38,878 bases of DNA, taken from positions 1 through 38,878 of the forward strand of contig JAQWLT010000006.1 of the NCBI GenBank assembly GCA_029247205.1. The letters run 5' to 3'. Source of the stretch: Phycisphaerales bacterium. Its GTDB lineage: Bacteria; Planctomycetota; Phycisphaerae; Phycisphaerales; SM1A02. A model generated the notes under the pieces. That model worked only from the letters and a program-made list of their open reading frames with translations, had not been told where the DNA came from and searched no databases. This document shows, in pieces, positions 18,701-27,290 of the stretch (the stretch's first letter is position 1; every line of letters begins with the position of its first letter). The position numbers and the translations under genes are program-made.

Positions 18701-20410
18701 ATGACGACGATGAATACCAGATCGCTCGAGCAGCCTACGCTCGAAGATAACTATCTGACGTACACACGTGGCATCATGTCGTGGGTTCTGACGCTAGATC
18801 ACAAGCGCATTGGCGTTATGTACCTCGTCTCTGTCCTCGGTGCCTTCTTGCTCGGTGGCGTATTCGCATTGCTTGTTCGTACGCAACTACTGGTTCCAGA
18901 TGGTTTGATCATGGATCAGGATCAGTACAACCAGGCCTTTACGCTCCATGGCGGCATCATGGTGTTCTTAGTCATTATTCCTAGTATTCCAGCAGCGCTT
19001 GGCAACTTTGTGATGCCCATCATGCTCGGGGCCAAGGATGTTGCGTTCCCCCGCTTGAACTTGATGAGTTACTACTTGTGGGTTATCGGGGCGCTGTGCA
19101 TGGTGTATGCCATGGTCGGCGGACTTGACACAGGTTGGACCTTCTATACGCCGTATAGCATTGATGAGAGTTCCGCTATGAGCGGTGTCATTCCGGCGGT
19201 GACCGGTGCTTTCATTCTGGGTTTTTCTTCAATCTTCACCGGCATGAACTTTATCGTGACGATTCATCGCCTTCGCCCGGACGGCATGACTTGGTTCCGC
19301 ATGCCGCTGTTCTTGTGGTCGATCTACGCAACTGCAGTCATTCAGGTGTTGGCGACCCCGGTGCTTGGTATTACGCTGGCCTTGCTCGCCGTTGAGCGTG
19401 CCTTTGGTATCGGCATCTTTGACCCCGCACTCGGTGGGGACCCAGTGCTGTATCAGCACTTCTTCTGGTTCTATAGCCACCCCGCGGTATACATCATGGT
19501 CTTGCCGGCAATGGGCATTGTCAGCGAGTTGATTGCTGTGCACAGCCATCGTCACATCTTTGGATACAGCTTCATTGCATGGAGCTCGGTTGCCATCGCG
19601 ATCTTCTCGTTCATCGTGTGGGGCCACCACATGTTCACGTCGGGTCAGTCACAACTGATGAATGTGATCTTCTCGTTCATTACATTCAGTGTGGCTATTC
19701 CATCGGCAGTAAAAGTGTTCAACTGGCTTGCCACGATGTACAAGGGGGCAATCAGTTGGAATACGCCCATGCTGTATGGCATGGGATTCATTGTGCTATT
19801 CCTCATCGGTGGGCTTACAGGTCTGTATCTGGGCACACTCGCTGTCGACATCCACTTGCACGACACGTATTTCGTCGTAGCCCACTTTCATTACACCATG
19901 ATGGGATCAGCTTTGATCGGTTTCATTGGCGGTTTGCATCATTGGTGGCCCAAGATTACAGGCAAGATGTACAACGAGAATGCAGGTCGATTCGCATTTG
20001 TTCTGTTCTTCATTGGCTACAACATGACCTTCTTCACGCAGTTCATGCTCGGCAGTCATGGCATGCCGCGTCGATATGGAACTTACCCGGCTGATGCTGG
20101 CTTCCAGACCTATCACATCATCTCGACGATTGGCGCGTACATCATGGCCATCGCATTCTTCACGATGGCGGGCTACTTCTTGGCGTCAGTCTTTGGTGGA
20201 CGTCGTGCAGCATCTAATCCATGGGGTGGTCGCAGCTTGGAATGGCAGTGCACATCACCACCGCCGCATGACAACTTCTCCGAGCAGCCAGCAGTCGGTG
20301 ATTGTTATGACTTCTCGGTACTACGATGGGACGACGCCACCAATGGCTATGTGTGGCGAGAGGACATTGAGCATCCTGGCATGACACACAGCGAGGCATC
20401 TGGCGAATGA
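18701..20410 (+). CDS. coxA: Cytochrome c oxidase subunit I, A2-type heme-copper oxidase
   Basis: The catalytic, proton-pumping subunit that reduces oxygen to water, 569 residues with about 12-13 membrane helices. Low-spin heme ligands are His83 (TLHGGIMVF) and His397. Heme a3 is bound by His395 ([12 protein letters not shown]), and CuB by His260, His309 and His310, with Tyr264 for the His-Tyr crosslink. The helix VI motif is YSHPAVY (258-264), so the D-channel glutamate of A1 enzymes (GHPEVY) is replaced and a Tyr-Ser pair precedes it, the mark of A2-type oxidases. The tail after the last helix carries the conserved [15 protein letters not shown] block. GGAA-rich ribosome site before ATG 18701. 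Confidence 0.97.
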   Translation: MTTMNTRSLEQPTLEDNYLTYTRGIMSWVLTLDHKRIGVMYLVSVLGAFLLGGVFALLVRTQLLVPDGLIMDQDQYNQAFTLHGGIMVFLVIIPSIPAALGNFVMPIMLGAKDVAFPRLNLMSYYLWVIGALCMVYAMVGGLDTGWTFYTPYSIDESSAMSGVIPAVTGAFILGFSSIFTGMNFIVTIHRLRPDGMTWFRMPLFLWSIYATAVIQVLATPVLGITLALLAVERAFGIGIFDPALGGDPVLYQHFFWFYSHPAVYIMVLPAMGIVSELIAVHSHRHIFGYSFIAWSSVAIAIFSFIVWGHHMFTSGQSQLMNVIFSFITFSVAIPSAVKVFNWLATMYKGAISWNTPMLYGMGFIVLFLIGGLTGLYLGTLAVDIHLHDTYFVVAHFHYTMMGSALIGFIGGLHHWWPKITGKMYNENAGRFAFVLFFIGYNMTFFTQFMLGSHGMPRRYGTYPADAGFQTYHIISTIGAYIMAIAFFTMAGYFLASVFGGRRAASNPWGGRSLEWQCTSPPPHDNFSEQPAVGDCYDFSVLRWDDATNGYVWREDIEHPGMTHSEASGE

Positions 20411-20432
20411 ATGCCACAGGGAGTAATCGATT

Positions 20433-21467
20433 GTGACTCAACTGCATGTCCAATCAGACGGCCATGAGGAGCACGGGCATGATCACGATCATGATCACCC
20501 GGAGTTCCTTGGCCACCACTGGAAGAATCCGGTGCAGCAGTTTGAAGCTGGCAAACTCGGTATGTGGCTCTTTCTTGCTACCGAGGTGCTGCTCTTCGGC
20601 GGGCTCTTCTGCGCCTATGCGATCTGGCGATCGAACCATCCCGAGATCTTCAAGTACGGCAGTCAATTTCTCGATACCACTTGGGGTGCGATCAATACTG
20701 GCGTACTGCTGATCAGCAGCATGACGATGGCCATGGCCGTCACATTCGCTGCGCGGGGCAACAATCGCGCCGTCATCGTCACCCTTATCCTCACGCTCTT
20801 TGGTGCGGCCGGCTTTATGGCCATCAAATATGTGGAGTACAACCACAAGTTCCACGAGGGTTTCTACCCCGGTATGGCCTTCTACGAGCAGCCGCACGCA
20901 TCAGAACTGTGGATGCCGCTTGAAGAGACTGCCATCGCGAAGAAGGCCGCCATTGCACAGTCTGAGGCTGCTGCATCGACGGCACTTGCAGTTGAAGATG
21001 CGAAGCGAGCAGAAATGCCATCGCCTCCAGCTGACGCGCAGCGTTGGAACAAGCCCGAGGCGGCTATTGGTCCACAGGGAATGACGACCAATCAAGAGTC
21101 ACTTGATATTGCCGAGATGGCTGTATTTCTTCCACCAAGCGTTCTTGGCAACATCATCGATCAAACAGGTGAGCTTCAGTATGCCGAGCACCACACGCCG
21201 GGCGAGCCTGTGCATCTCGCTCATCCTCTGCAGGACCCCGAGCGTCCAGCTAATGCGCAGAAGTTCTTTACGATCTACTTCTTGATGACAGGCTTGCACG
21301 GCATCCACGTCGTGATTGGCGGTGTTGTCATTCTGTGGTTGTTGCTCAAGACCATGAAGGGCCACTTTAGTCGTGAGTACTACACGCCCATCGATCTTGG
21401 GGGCTTGTATTGGCATATTGTCGATGTGATCTGGATCTTCCTTTTTCCGCTGTTCTATCTGATCTGA
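20433..21467 (+). CDS. coxC: Cytochrome c oxidase subunit III with long insertion
   Basis: Subunit III stabilises subunit I and its proton uptake. This 344-residue form has five helices: about 41-67, 84-107, 113-136, 278-305 and 323-343. Family motifs are EAGKLGMWLFLATEVLLFGGLF, the FLMTGLHGIHV loop and DLGGLYWHIVDVIWIFLFPLFYL. Two things are odd. The N-terminus has nine His in about 30 residues (HEEHGHDHDHDHPEF). Between helices III and IV, residues about 141-275 form a soluble Ala/Glu-rich insertion, several times longer than the usual loop. The GTG start at 20433 is supported by AGGGAG (20418-20423), 9 nt upstream. Confidence 0.94.
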   Translation: MTQLHVQSDGHEEHGHDHDHDHPEFLGHHWKNPVQQFEAGKLGMWLFLATEVLLFGGLFCAYAIWRSNHPEIFKYGSQFLDTTWGAINTGVLLISSMTMAMAVTFAARGNNRAVIVTLILTLFGAAGFMAIKYVEYNHKFHEGFYPGMAFYEQPHASELWMPLEETAIAKKAAIAQSEAAASTALAVEDAKRAEMPSPPADAQRWNKPEAAIGPQGMTTNQESLDIAEMAVFLPPSVLGNIIDQTGELQYAEHHTPGEPVHLAHPLQDPERPANAQKFFTIYFLMTGLHGIHVVIGGVVILWLLLKTMKGHFSREYYTPIDLGGLYWHIVDVIWIFLFPLFYLI

Positions 21468-21480
21468 CGGAGTTATCGAG

Positions 21481-21957
21481 ATGTCATCATCAAATCACGA
21501 ACACGGGGCTGTTGGGCATATTGTTCCGATCAAGATGTTGGTCGGGACATGCTTCGCGCTGCTCATTTTAACAGTGGTGACGGTTTGGGTTGCCAAACTC
21601 GACTTTGTTGAATTGCAGTTGAGCGAAATGAATATTCTGGTGGCGATGGGCGTGGCCGTTGTGAAGTGCACCATTGTGGGCTTGATCTTCATGCACCTTC
21701 GATGGGAGCGATCCTTTATTGGCTTTGTGTTTGTCGGTTCGTTTCTCTTTGTTGGCGTCTTTATTGGCTTCGCGCTCTTGGATTCGGCTGAGTACCAGCC
21801 CAGTATTATTCCCGGAGATTCGCCACAGATTCAGTTGAAGTTGGATGCATTGGAGGCCGCCCAAGCCACTGGTGAGCATGGTGTCACTGCCCATGTTGAT
21901 CCGTCCGCAGATCACGGCAGCAGCGATGCCGACCATGCCACACCCGCCGACCACTAA
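21481..21957 (+). CDS. Cytochrome c oxidase subunit IV-like protein
   Basis: A 158-residue protein with three membrane helices (about 15-36, 44-65, 74-97) of the prokaryotic oxidase subunit IV / CyoD-like type. The block VAVVKCTIVGLIFMHLRWERSFIG is typical for this subunit in caa3 and ACIII-linked operons. It likely stabilises the oxidase. A soluble tail of about 50 residues is rich in His and Asp (DPSADHGSSDADHATPADH); the N-terminus also has three His. GGAG (21469-21472) lies 8 nt before the ATG. Its last 32 nt overlap the next gene. Confidence 0.88.
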   Translation: MSSSNHEHGAVGHIVPIKMLVGTCFALLILTVVTVWVAKLDFVELQLSEMNILVAMGVAVVKCTIVGLIFMHLRWERSFIGFVFVGSFLFVGVFIGFALLDSAEYQPSIIPGDSPQIQLKLDALEAAQATGEHGVTAHVDPSADHGSSDADHATPADH

Positions 21958-22555
21958 GGCTGCAGGCGCCCGTGGCGTCTACGCAACAGAGGCCGCACAA
22001 GTGAGGGCTGGATCGCTTGGCTTGCTCCTTCTTCTCATTTCACTTGCCATGCTCTTTGGTGGCTTGGTACTGGCTGTGCTGCTCATCCGGCTCGGTAACA
22101 CAGTGTGGCCAGAGGACCTGCCGCACTTGCCGTGGCAAATATGGGTGAGCACTGGTTCGCTCTTGGCAATTAGTCTGTCATTTGCTGGGGCTGTGAAAGC
22201 CGCGAAGCAACAGTCGGACGTCGGCATTCGGATTTGCCTCGTATGGACTGGGGTCTTGGCGCTGATCTTTACGGCCATGCAAGTCTGGGCGTGGGTGAAT
22301 TGGTCAGACCAGGTGTCGCAGTTGGAGACGATGACTGATCAGCACCGAGTTGCCATCGCCGGATTTTGGATCTTTACAGGACTGCATGTAGCCCATGTGA
22401 TCGGCGGGCTTGTGCCTCTGGCAATGCTTGGCTGGTATGCAGTCTTTCGCACCTGGACGAACGCCCGGCATGGTCTATTGCGACACACGGCAATCTATTG
22501 GCACTTTCTTGATGCGGTGTGGATCGTCTTGCTTCTCGCCCTGATCATGTTGTGA
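21926..22555 (+). CDS. Second heme-copper oxidase subunit III-like protein
   Basis: A 209-residue protein with five membrane helices and the general pattern of oxidase subunit III: GSLGLLLLLISLAMLFGGLVLAVL at the start, FWIFTGLHVAHVIGGLVPL in helix IV and LRHTAIYWHFLDAVWIVLLLAL at the end. It is shorter than CoxC and lacks the insertion, so the operon encodes two subunit III-like proteins. I place the start at ATG 21926 (or 21935) inside the end of the subunit IV gene, because translation further up would be out of register with any conserved sequence; the exact start is uncertain. It is the last gene of the operon, and its stop is 7 nt from the convergent M1 peptidase stop. Confidence 0.87.
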   Translation: MPTMPHPPTTKAAGARGVYATEAAQVRAGSLGLLLLLISLAMLFGGLVLAVLLIRLGNTVWPEDLPHLPWQIWVSTGSLLAISLSFAGAVKAAKQQSDVGIRICLVWTGVLALIFTAMQVWAWVNWSDQVSQLETMTDQHRVAIAGFWIFTGLHVAHVIGGLVPLAMLGWYAVFRTWTNARHGLLRHTAIYWHFLDAVWIVLLLALIML

Positions 22556-22562
22556 TCGATGG

Positions 22563-25196
22563 TCACTTCGGCTCAGGTCGCTCTTGGGCCGTTCGCATTG
22601 GACTAAGGCTTCCATCACGGTGAACCACTGCACTGAGGTCATCAGGTGTGCCTTGCACGCGATCATTGCCATGGCTGCTCAATCGAATATTCGCCTGGCC
22701 GTCGATGCCCTCACTTAACACAAGCGCAACGCGAGTGCCCCATCCATCATGCGGGAGTGATCGAGACATCGTTGCGGCCACTTGTTCCTTGGCATCATCG
22801 CCGGCCGCCTCAAGTCTTGGCCCAACCGCTGCCGCCCATGCTTGCATGGCCGCTTCAGTTTCGGCGCGTGCCAGTTCGTTGGCCGCATCACGCATTGGGT
22901 TGGACGATGATTTCTCGCCTCGCAGTCCAAATCGGCTGGCGTTGATTTCAGGGGGGTATCGATTGTCGCTGCGGTCGACATCAGCGAGTTCGTCATTTGG
23001 ATCAAGTTCCACATACGCAATCGATTTTTTGCGGATGAGCATCTTGGAGGCGTTGCGTGGATCTGCTCGCCAAAGATCTGACGGAAGCATGAGGTCCTCG
23101 GTTGATCCATCCTCGTAGGTCACTCGAAGGGGCAGTGGCATGACCAGTCCGCCATGTGTCGTGAAGTGCAGTACATGGAACTGCGCGTCGGTATCGAGTA
23201 GTGCTTGGTCATCCTCGTCCAATTCCTCAAGCAACTTCTCATAGGCCCGCTCGTCTGCAGGAGTGACGTCGTGCGACTGAAATGTACTGTAGAAGTCAAC
23301 CAGTTCCGGATGGAGATCTATACGCCGTGACCGGTCTTCGTTTCGCAGTTCAGTAATGGTTGTTGGTGCAGCGATCTCTTCCTCTTCTTTGTCGGCGAGT
23401 TTCTCAACGGCCGGCCGGCCACTGTTGACCCGAAAGGTCTCAACCGACTCGATGGCGACATCGACGGGGCGTGTGTCGAAGAACCATCCCCGCCAGAACC
23501 AGTCCAAGTCGCGGCCACTGGCATCCTCGATGCTGCGAAAGAAGTCTGCAGGTTCGGGCCGCTTGAATGCCCACCGCCGCGTGTAGGCATGCATGGCGTG
23601 GTCAAAGAGTTCTCTTCCGACAACGGTTTCTCTCAAGATATTGAGCGCCGTGGCAGGTTTGGCGTATGCATTTGGGCCGAAGTGCAGGATTGACTCACTG
23701 GCGGTCATGATCGGCCGTGTGTTGCCGTAATTGCCCATGTAGTTGGTGATCTTGTGAGGCAGACCATGGCTCTGGGCGTAGTCCTCTTCCCAACTTCGCT
23801 CAGCGAGAAATTGGTGATAGGTATTGATTCCTTCGTCCATCCAAGTCCATTGCCGCTCATCGCTGTTGACCATCATTGGGTACCAGAAATGGCCAACCTC
23901 ATGAATGATGACCGAAATCAGGCCGTATTTCGCGCGTTTGGTCCATGTGCCATCTTCTTCAGGACGAGGCCCGTTGAAGGTCATCATTGGATACTCCATG
24001 CCGCCACCGACGACTCCATTGACCGACCATGCAACGGGCCATGGGTAGGGCATCGCTGTGCGAGAGTACGACTCGATGCCATGCGCTACAGCGTGTGTAG
24101 AGTAGAGATCCCATAAGCGATCGCCTTCGATTGGCCACATCGACATCGCCATCACCCGCTCGTCGCGGCCCGGTACATCCACGCCCATGGCGTCCCATGC
24201 AAACGCAGGTGAGGCGCTGAAGGCGAAGTCTCGCACATTGTCTGCTTTGAATTGCCAAGTCTTCTCAACATCGGTTGGTGATGCGACCAACTTATTTGAC
24301 TCTTCTCGGGTCGTAATCATGATCGGAGTACTCGATTTCTCCGCTTGCTTGAGTCGAGCTCTCTGTTCTGAACTTAATACCTTCTTCGGGTTGACCAGTT
24401 CCCCGGTTGCGCCCACGAGAAAGTTGGAGGGCGCTGTGATTGCAACGTTGTAGTCTCCAAATTCAAGCGTGAACTCGCCACGGCCAAGAAATGGTCTGGT
24501 TTGCCAGCCGTCATAGTCGGTATAGGCCGCGAGCCGCGGGAACCATTGTGCAATTTGATACAGCGTGCGGCCGTCATCAAATGTCTCGTAGCCACTGCGA
24601 CCTGCAATGTGGTCGGGAACGATCGCGGTGGTCCAGTCAATTTGGAACGCAAACGTGTTGCCTGGTTTGAGAGGGGATGGCAGGTTTATTCGCATCATGG
24701 TTCCGTCGACGATGTACGGTAATTCATGGCCGCGGCTGTCAACGACGCGTTCAAGTGCGACACCGCCTTCAAATTCTGCGCGGCCGAGATGGCGACGAAG
24801 AGAGTCGTAGCTCATACCCGAATTCAAGTTGGGGGCTCGCTCAGCGAGCTGCCCTCGGGCATCAGGCCGAAACCGGTTTTGATCAAGCTGGACCCATAGC
24901 CAGTGCAATGTGTCAGGGCTGTTGTTGTGATACGAGATTGACTCGCTTCCCTCGAGGCGGTGCGCGGCGGTGTCGAGGCGGACTTCAATGTCATAGTCAA
25001 CTTGTTGCTGCCAGTAGTCCGGCCCGGGAGCGCCGCTGGCGGCGCGAAATCGGTTCGGCGATGGCAGATCGCGGTCGTCGAGCCGTTCAAACGGATCGGC
25101 TCCGGGTAGCAGTTGCTCGGGTCGCCACGGTTGATCAGTCGGATGCGCAGCAGCTGCAGCTACGAACGAGAGGATGAGCAGGGTTGTCATTCGCAT
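22563..25196 (-). CDS. M1-family zinc metallopeptidase, exported
   Basis: A gluzincin aminopeptidase-like protein of 877 residues. The N-terminus is a signal peptide (MRMTTLLILSFVAAAAAHP), so it acts outside the cytoplasm. A beta-rich N-terminal M1 domain precedes the catalytic domain, which holds VVGGGMEYPMM (the substrate N-terminus-binding GxMEN-like motif) and HEVGH at about 427-431 followed after 18 residues by Glu in WMDEGINTYHQ, the exact HExxH-x18-E zinc signature. A catalytic Tyr is expected near FGPNAYAKPA. The C-terminal part has no motif I recognise. AAGGAG lies 6 nt before ATG 25196. It is the third gene of a minus-strand group with ctaB and the DUF3179 gene. Substrate unknown. 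Confidence 0.92.
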   Translation of the reverse strand: MRMTTLLILSFVAAAAAHPTDQPWRPEQLLPGADPFERLDDRDLPSPNRFRAASGAPGPDYWQQQVDYDIEVRLDTAAHRLEGSESISYHNNSPDTLHWLWVQLDQNRFRPDARGQLAERAPNLNSGMSYDSLRRHLGRAEFEGGVALERVVDSRGHELPYIVDGTMMRINLPSPLKPGNTFAFQIDWTTAIVPDHIAGRSGYETFDDGRTLYQIAQWFPRLAAYTDYDGWQTRPFLGRGEFTLEFGDYNVAITAPSNFLVGATGELVNPKKVLSSEQRARLKQAEKSSTPIMITTREESNKLVASPTDVEKTWQFKADNVRDFAFSASPAFAWDAMGVDVPGRDERVMAMSMWPIEGDRLWDLYSTHAVAHGIESYSRTAMPYPWPVAWSVNGVVGGGMEYPMMTFNGPRPEEDGTWTKRAKYGLISVIIHEVGHFWYPMMVNSDERQWTWMDEGINTYHQFLAERSWEEDYAQSHGLPHKITNYMGNYGNTRPIMTASESILHFGPNAYAKPATALNILRETVVGRELFDHAMHAYTRRWAFKRPEPADFFRSIEDASGRDLDWFWRGWFFDTRPVDVAIESVETFRVNSGRPAVEKLADKEEEEIAAPTTITELRNEDRSRRIDLHPELVDFYSTFQSHDVTPADERAYEKLLEELDEDDQALLDTDAQFHVLHFTTHGGLVMPLPLRVTYEDGSTEDLMLPSDLWRADPRNASKMLIRKKSIAYVELDPNDELADVDRSDNRYPPEINASRFGLRGEKSSSNPMRDAANELARAETEAAMQAWAAAVGPRLEAAGDDAKEQVAATMSRSLPHDGWGTRVALVLSEGIDGQANIRLSSHGNDRVQGTPDDLSAVVHRDGSLSPMRTAQERPEPK

Positions 25197-25202
25197 CGTG
25201 TG

Positions 25203-25208
25203 CTCCTT
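25203..25208 (-). promoter_or_regulatory. Strong Shine-Dalgarno of the M1 peptidase gene
   Basis: AAGGAG on the minus strand, 6 nt before ATG 25196, in the 21-nt gap behind the DUF3179 gene. It argues that the M1 gene is translated from the shared transcript. Confidence 0.7.
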
Positions 25209-25217
25209 GCGAGCGGA

Positions 25218-26252
25218 TCACGGTACCAGAGGAGTAAGCCCCAGTGCATGTGCTGAGTGCCACAAGCTGTGCCGAACGTCTGTTGTTGCCTCTGAACTCG
25301 TTCGTTCAATGCGTGGAGGGTTGCCGCTTCCTGGAGGGATGAGTTTCCATGGGCCGGGTGGCTCGAGGCCAGCCGCAGAGTTGTGTGTCACAACAAGGGG
25401 TGTTGGGCCATCGATCAGTAGCACCGGCGACTTGGCGTTTGGTTCTTCTGGCAGCACAGGAGTGTCATAGATGAGTCCGCCTGAAACGTAATAGGCCGCA
25501 GGGTCAGCATGCCTGTATCGCTTCTTCAGTGCAGCATCGCGACCTGCAACTGTGGTGTCTGGATTGTCTTGTAGCCAAGCTTGCCAGTTTGTGAATCGTG
25601 ACGGGACGGAGTCAACTTTTATCTCTGGTCCAGTGATTGATCTGCCAAGCAGTTGAGAGATGAGTGGCTCATCGCCGACCCGTCCATCACTATTGCGTGG
25701 ATAGAAGACCATGTTTCCTCCAGCGACCAATCCACTGATGCCGAAGGTGCGCGTGTCGCCATCGATTCGTCGATCAAAGACGCGTGGAGAGGCGCTTGGC
25801 CAATGCCATGTGACAACAATTGGTATGCCGCCAAGTTCGTCGTGCACTAATTCATGCACATGGAGCATTGATAAGGGATAGGCACGAGACTGATCGCCAA
25901 TCGTCACCCCAACGATCGGGTCGTTCGAAACCAAGTACTTCGCTCGCGTGCCTGCAACGTCTTCTACTTCTTGGGCGGTCAGGATCTCTATTGGGGAGTC
26001 AAGCGTTGGCACCATGTCACGATGCAGCATGGCCGTCTCGAGCGCGGCTGTTTCTGGCAACCGAAGGTTGGAGAGGTCGAATTGATAGGAGTGCAGCGAG
26101 GCGCCATCCCCGGGCGGGCGGTTGGTCATGCGGAGTACGGCCGGGGCAAGAGCCCACACCATGACGGCGATAAACAAGATCGCTGAGCCGATCAAGACCC
26201 ATCCACCGCTCATCAAGAATGATTTTTTTGGACTTGTTGGCGTCGTGTTCAT
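25218..26252 (-). CDS. DUF3179 domain protein, membrane-anchored
   Basis: Function unknown. The 344-residue protein has an N-terminal membrane helix (about 15-35, GWVLIGSAILFIAVMVWALAP) with the remainder outside the cytoplasm. The DUF3179 signatures are clear: GVTIGDQSRAYPLSMLHVHELVHDELGGIPIVVTWHW, RTFGISGLVAGGNMVFYPRNSDG and SQLLGRSITG. In many homologs a Cys replaces the TWHW position; here none is seen there. The start at 26252 shares ATGA with the ctaB stop, so the two are probably translated together. Its link to heme O synthase suggests, but does not show, a role in oxidase biogenesis. Confidence 0.85.
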   Translation of the reverse strand: MNTTPTSPKKSFLMSGGWVLIGSAILFIAVMVWALAPAVLRMTNRPPGDGASLHSYQFDLSNLRLPETAALETAMLHRDMVPTLDSPIEILTAQEVEDVAGTRAKYLVSNDPIVGVTIGDQSRAYPLSMLHVHELVHDELGGIPIVVTWHWPSASPRVFDRRIDGDTRTFGISGLVAGGNMVFYPRNSDGRVGDEPLISQLLGRSITGPEIKVDSVPSRFTNWQAWLQDNPDTTVAGRDAALKKRYRHADPAAYYVSGGLIYDTPVLPEEPNAKSPVLLIDGPTPLVVTHNSAAGLEPPGPWKLIPPGSGNPPRIERTSSEATTDVRHSLWHSAHALGLTPLVP

Positions 26253-27208
26253 GGCGTGTTTGGTGTCAGCAAGACAAATATAGTTTCGACTTGTGGGACT
26301 CGATCAAGAATCATGACGAGCAGCAGCAAGGGCAGATAGAGCAAGCTCGCAAGGAAAGTCGCTCGAGCCGTGGTGCGAGTCCGATGCCGAAAGAAAGCAA
26401 ATGCTTTCCATGTAAACCATATGCCAAGCAGCAATGCGAACATTGCGTAGACGGCACCAGCGAGATGTACGGTGACGATCAGTAGCGAGAGGGGAATAAG
26501 CAGTAGGGTCGAGAGCAGTGTCGCCTCGCACACGGCTCGCTCGCCTCCAGTCACCGATGGCAGCATGCGAAACCCAGCCACTTCATACTGATCGCGGTAC
26601 ATCCAGGCAAGCGAAAGAAAGTGGGGGAGTTGCCATACAAAGAGAATGGCCGCAAGTGTCCACCCGCCGACGTCTATCTCCCCGCGAATGGCGACCCACC
26701 CAATGAGTGGGGGGAGCCCGCCGACGAGAGCTCCAACCAGTGTGTTGAATGTGGTGATCGGCTTGAGTGGTGTATAGGCCAATACGTAGAGCAGCAGTGT
26801 CAACAATGCCAGTCCGGCTGCAAAGATATTGACCGCGAGCGACAGGAGGGCTAACCCGCCATAGGCCAGAACAACGGCAACGATCCAACCATGTACTGAA
26901 CTGAGACGACCACTGGGTAGGGGTCGTCCTTGCGTACGCAACATCAGGGCGTCCCGTCGCACTTCTATGATCTGGTTGATTGCATTGGCCGATGCAGCGC
27001 AGGCGATGGTTCCAACGACCGTCCACAGCACTAGTAGCCAGTCAATCGTGTTCGTTGGTCCGCTGGCCATGATGCAGCCGACGCCGGCTGTAAACACGAC
27101 CAACATGCTTAAGCGAATCTTCACAAGATCTGCATAGAGATGCAGCAGCGTTCGGTGGGGCGCTGTCGAATCTTCGACGGGTTGGGAGTTGGGTGCTGAC
27201 TCGTCCAT
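26249..27208 (-). CDS. ctaB: Protoheme IX farnesyltransferase (heme O synthase)
   Basis: It attaches a farnesyl group to protoheme to make heme O, the precursor of heme A used by the oxidase encoded next door. The 319-residue polytopic UbiA-family protein has about nine helices. The first aspartate-rich region is NAINQIIEVRRDALMLRTQGRPLPSGRLS, the second YRDQYEVAGFRMLPSVTGG; both fit the CtaB/CyoE family. I start at ATG 27208 (MDESAPNSQPVEDS), since the only earlier in-frame start is TTG. It is divergent from ctaA with 82 nt between starts, and followed by the DUF3179 and M1 genes. Confidence 0.94.
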   Translation of the reverse strand: MDESAPNSQPVEDSTAPHRTLLHLYADLVKIRLSMLVVFTAGVGCIMASGPTNTIDWLLVLWTVVGTIACAASANAINQIIEVRRDALMLRTQGRPLPSGRLSSVHGWIVAVVLAYGGLALLSLAVNIFAAGLALLTLLLYVLAYTPLKPITTFNTLVGALVGGLPPLIGWVAIRGEIDVGGWTLAAILFVWQLPHFLSLAWMYRDQYEVAGFRMLPSVTGGERAVCEATLLSTLLLIPLSLLIVTVHLAGAVYAMFALLLGIWFTWKAFAFFRHRTRTTARATFLASLLYLPLLLLVMILDRVPQVETIFVLLTPNTP

Positions 27209-27278
27209 GTGGTGGTTCAACTACGGGTGCTGCACCCGGCTGGGGGGGCTAGTATACGTCCACCGCCAAGCGGTACTC

Positions 27279-27284
27279 GAGGAG
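27279..27284 (+). promoter_or_regulatory. Shine-Dalgarno fixing the ctaA GTG start
   Basis: GAGGAG lies 6 nt before GTG 27291. It decides for this GTG over the more upstream start at 27189, whose extension overlaps ctaB and is not membrane-protein-like. Confidence 0.8.
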
Positions 27285-27290
27285 CCAGCC

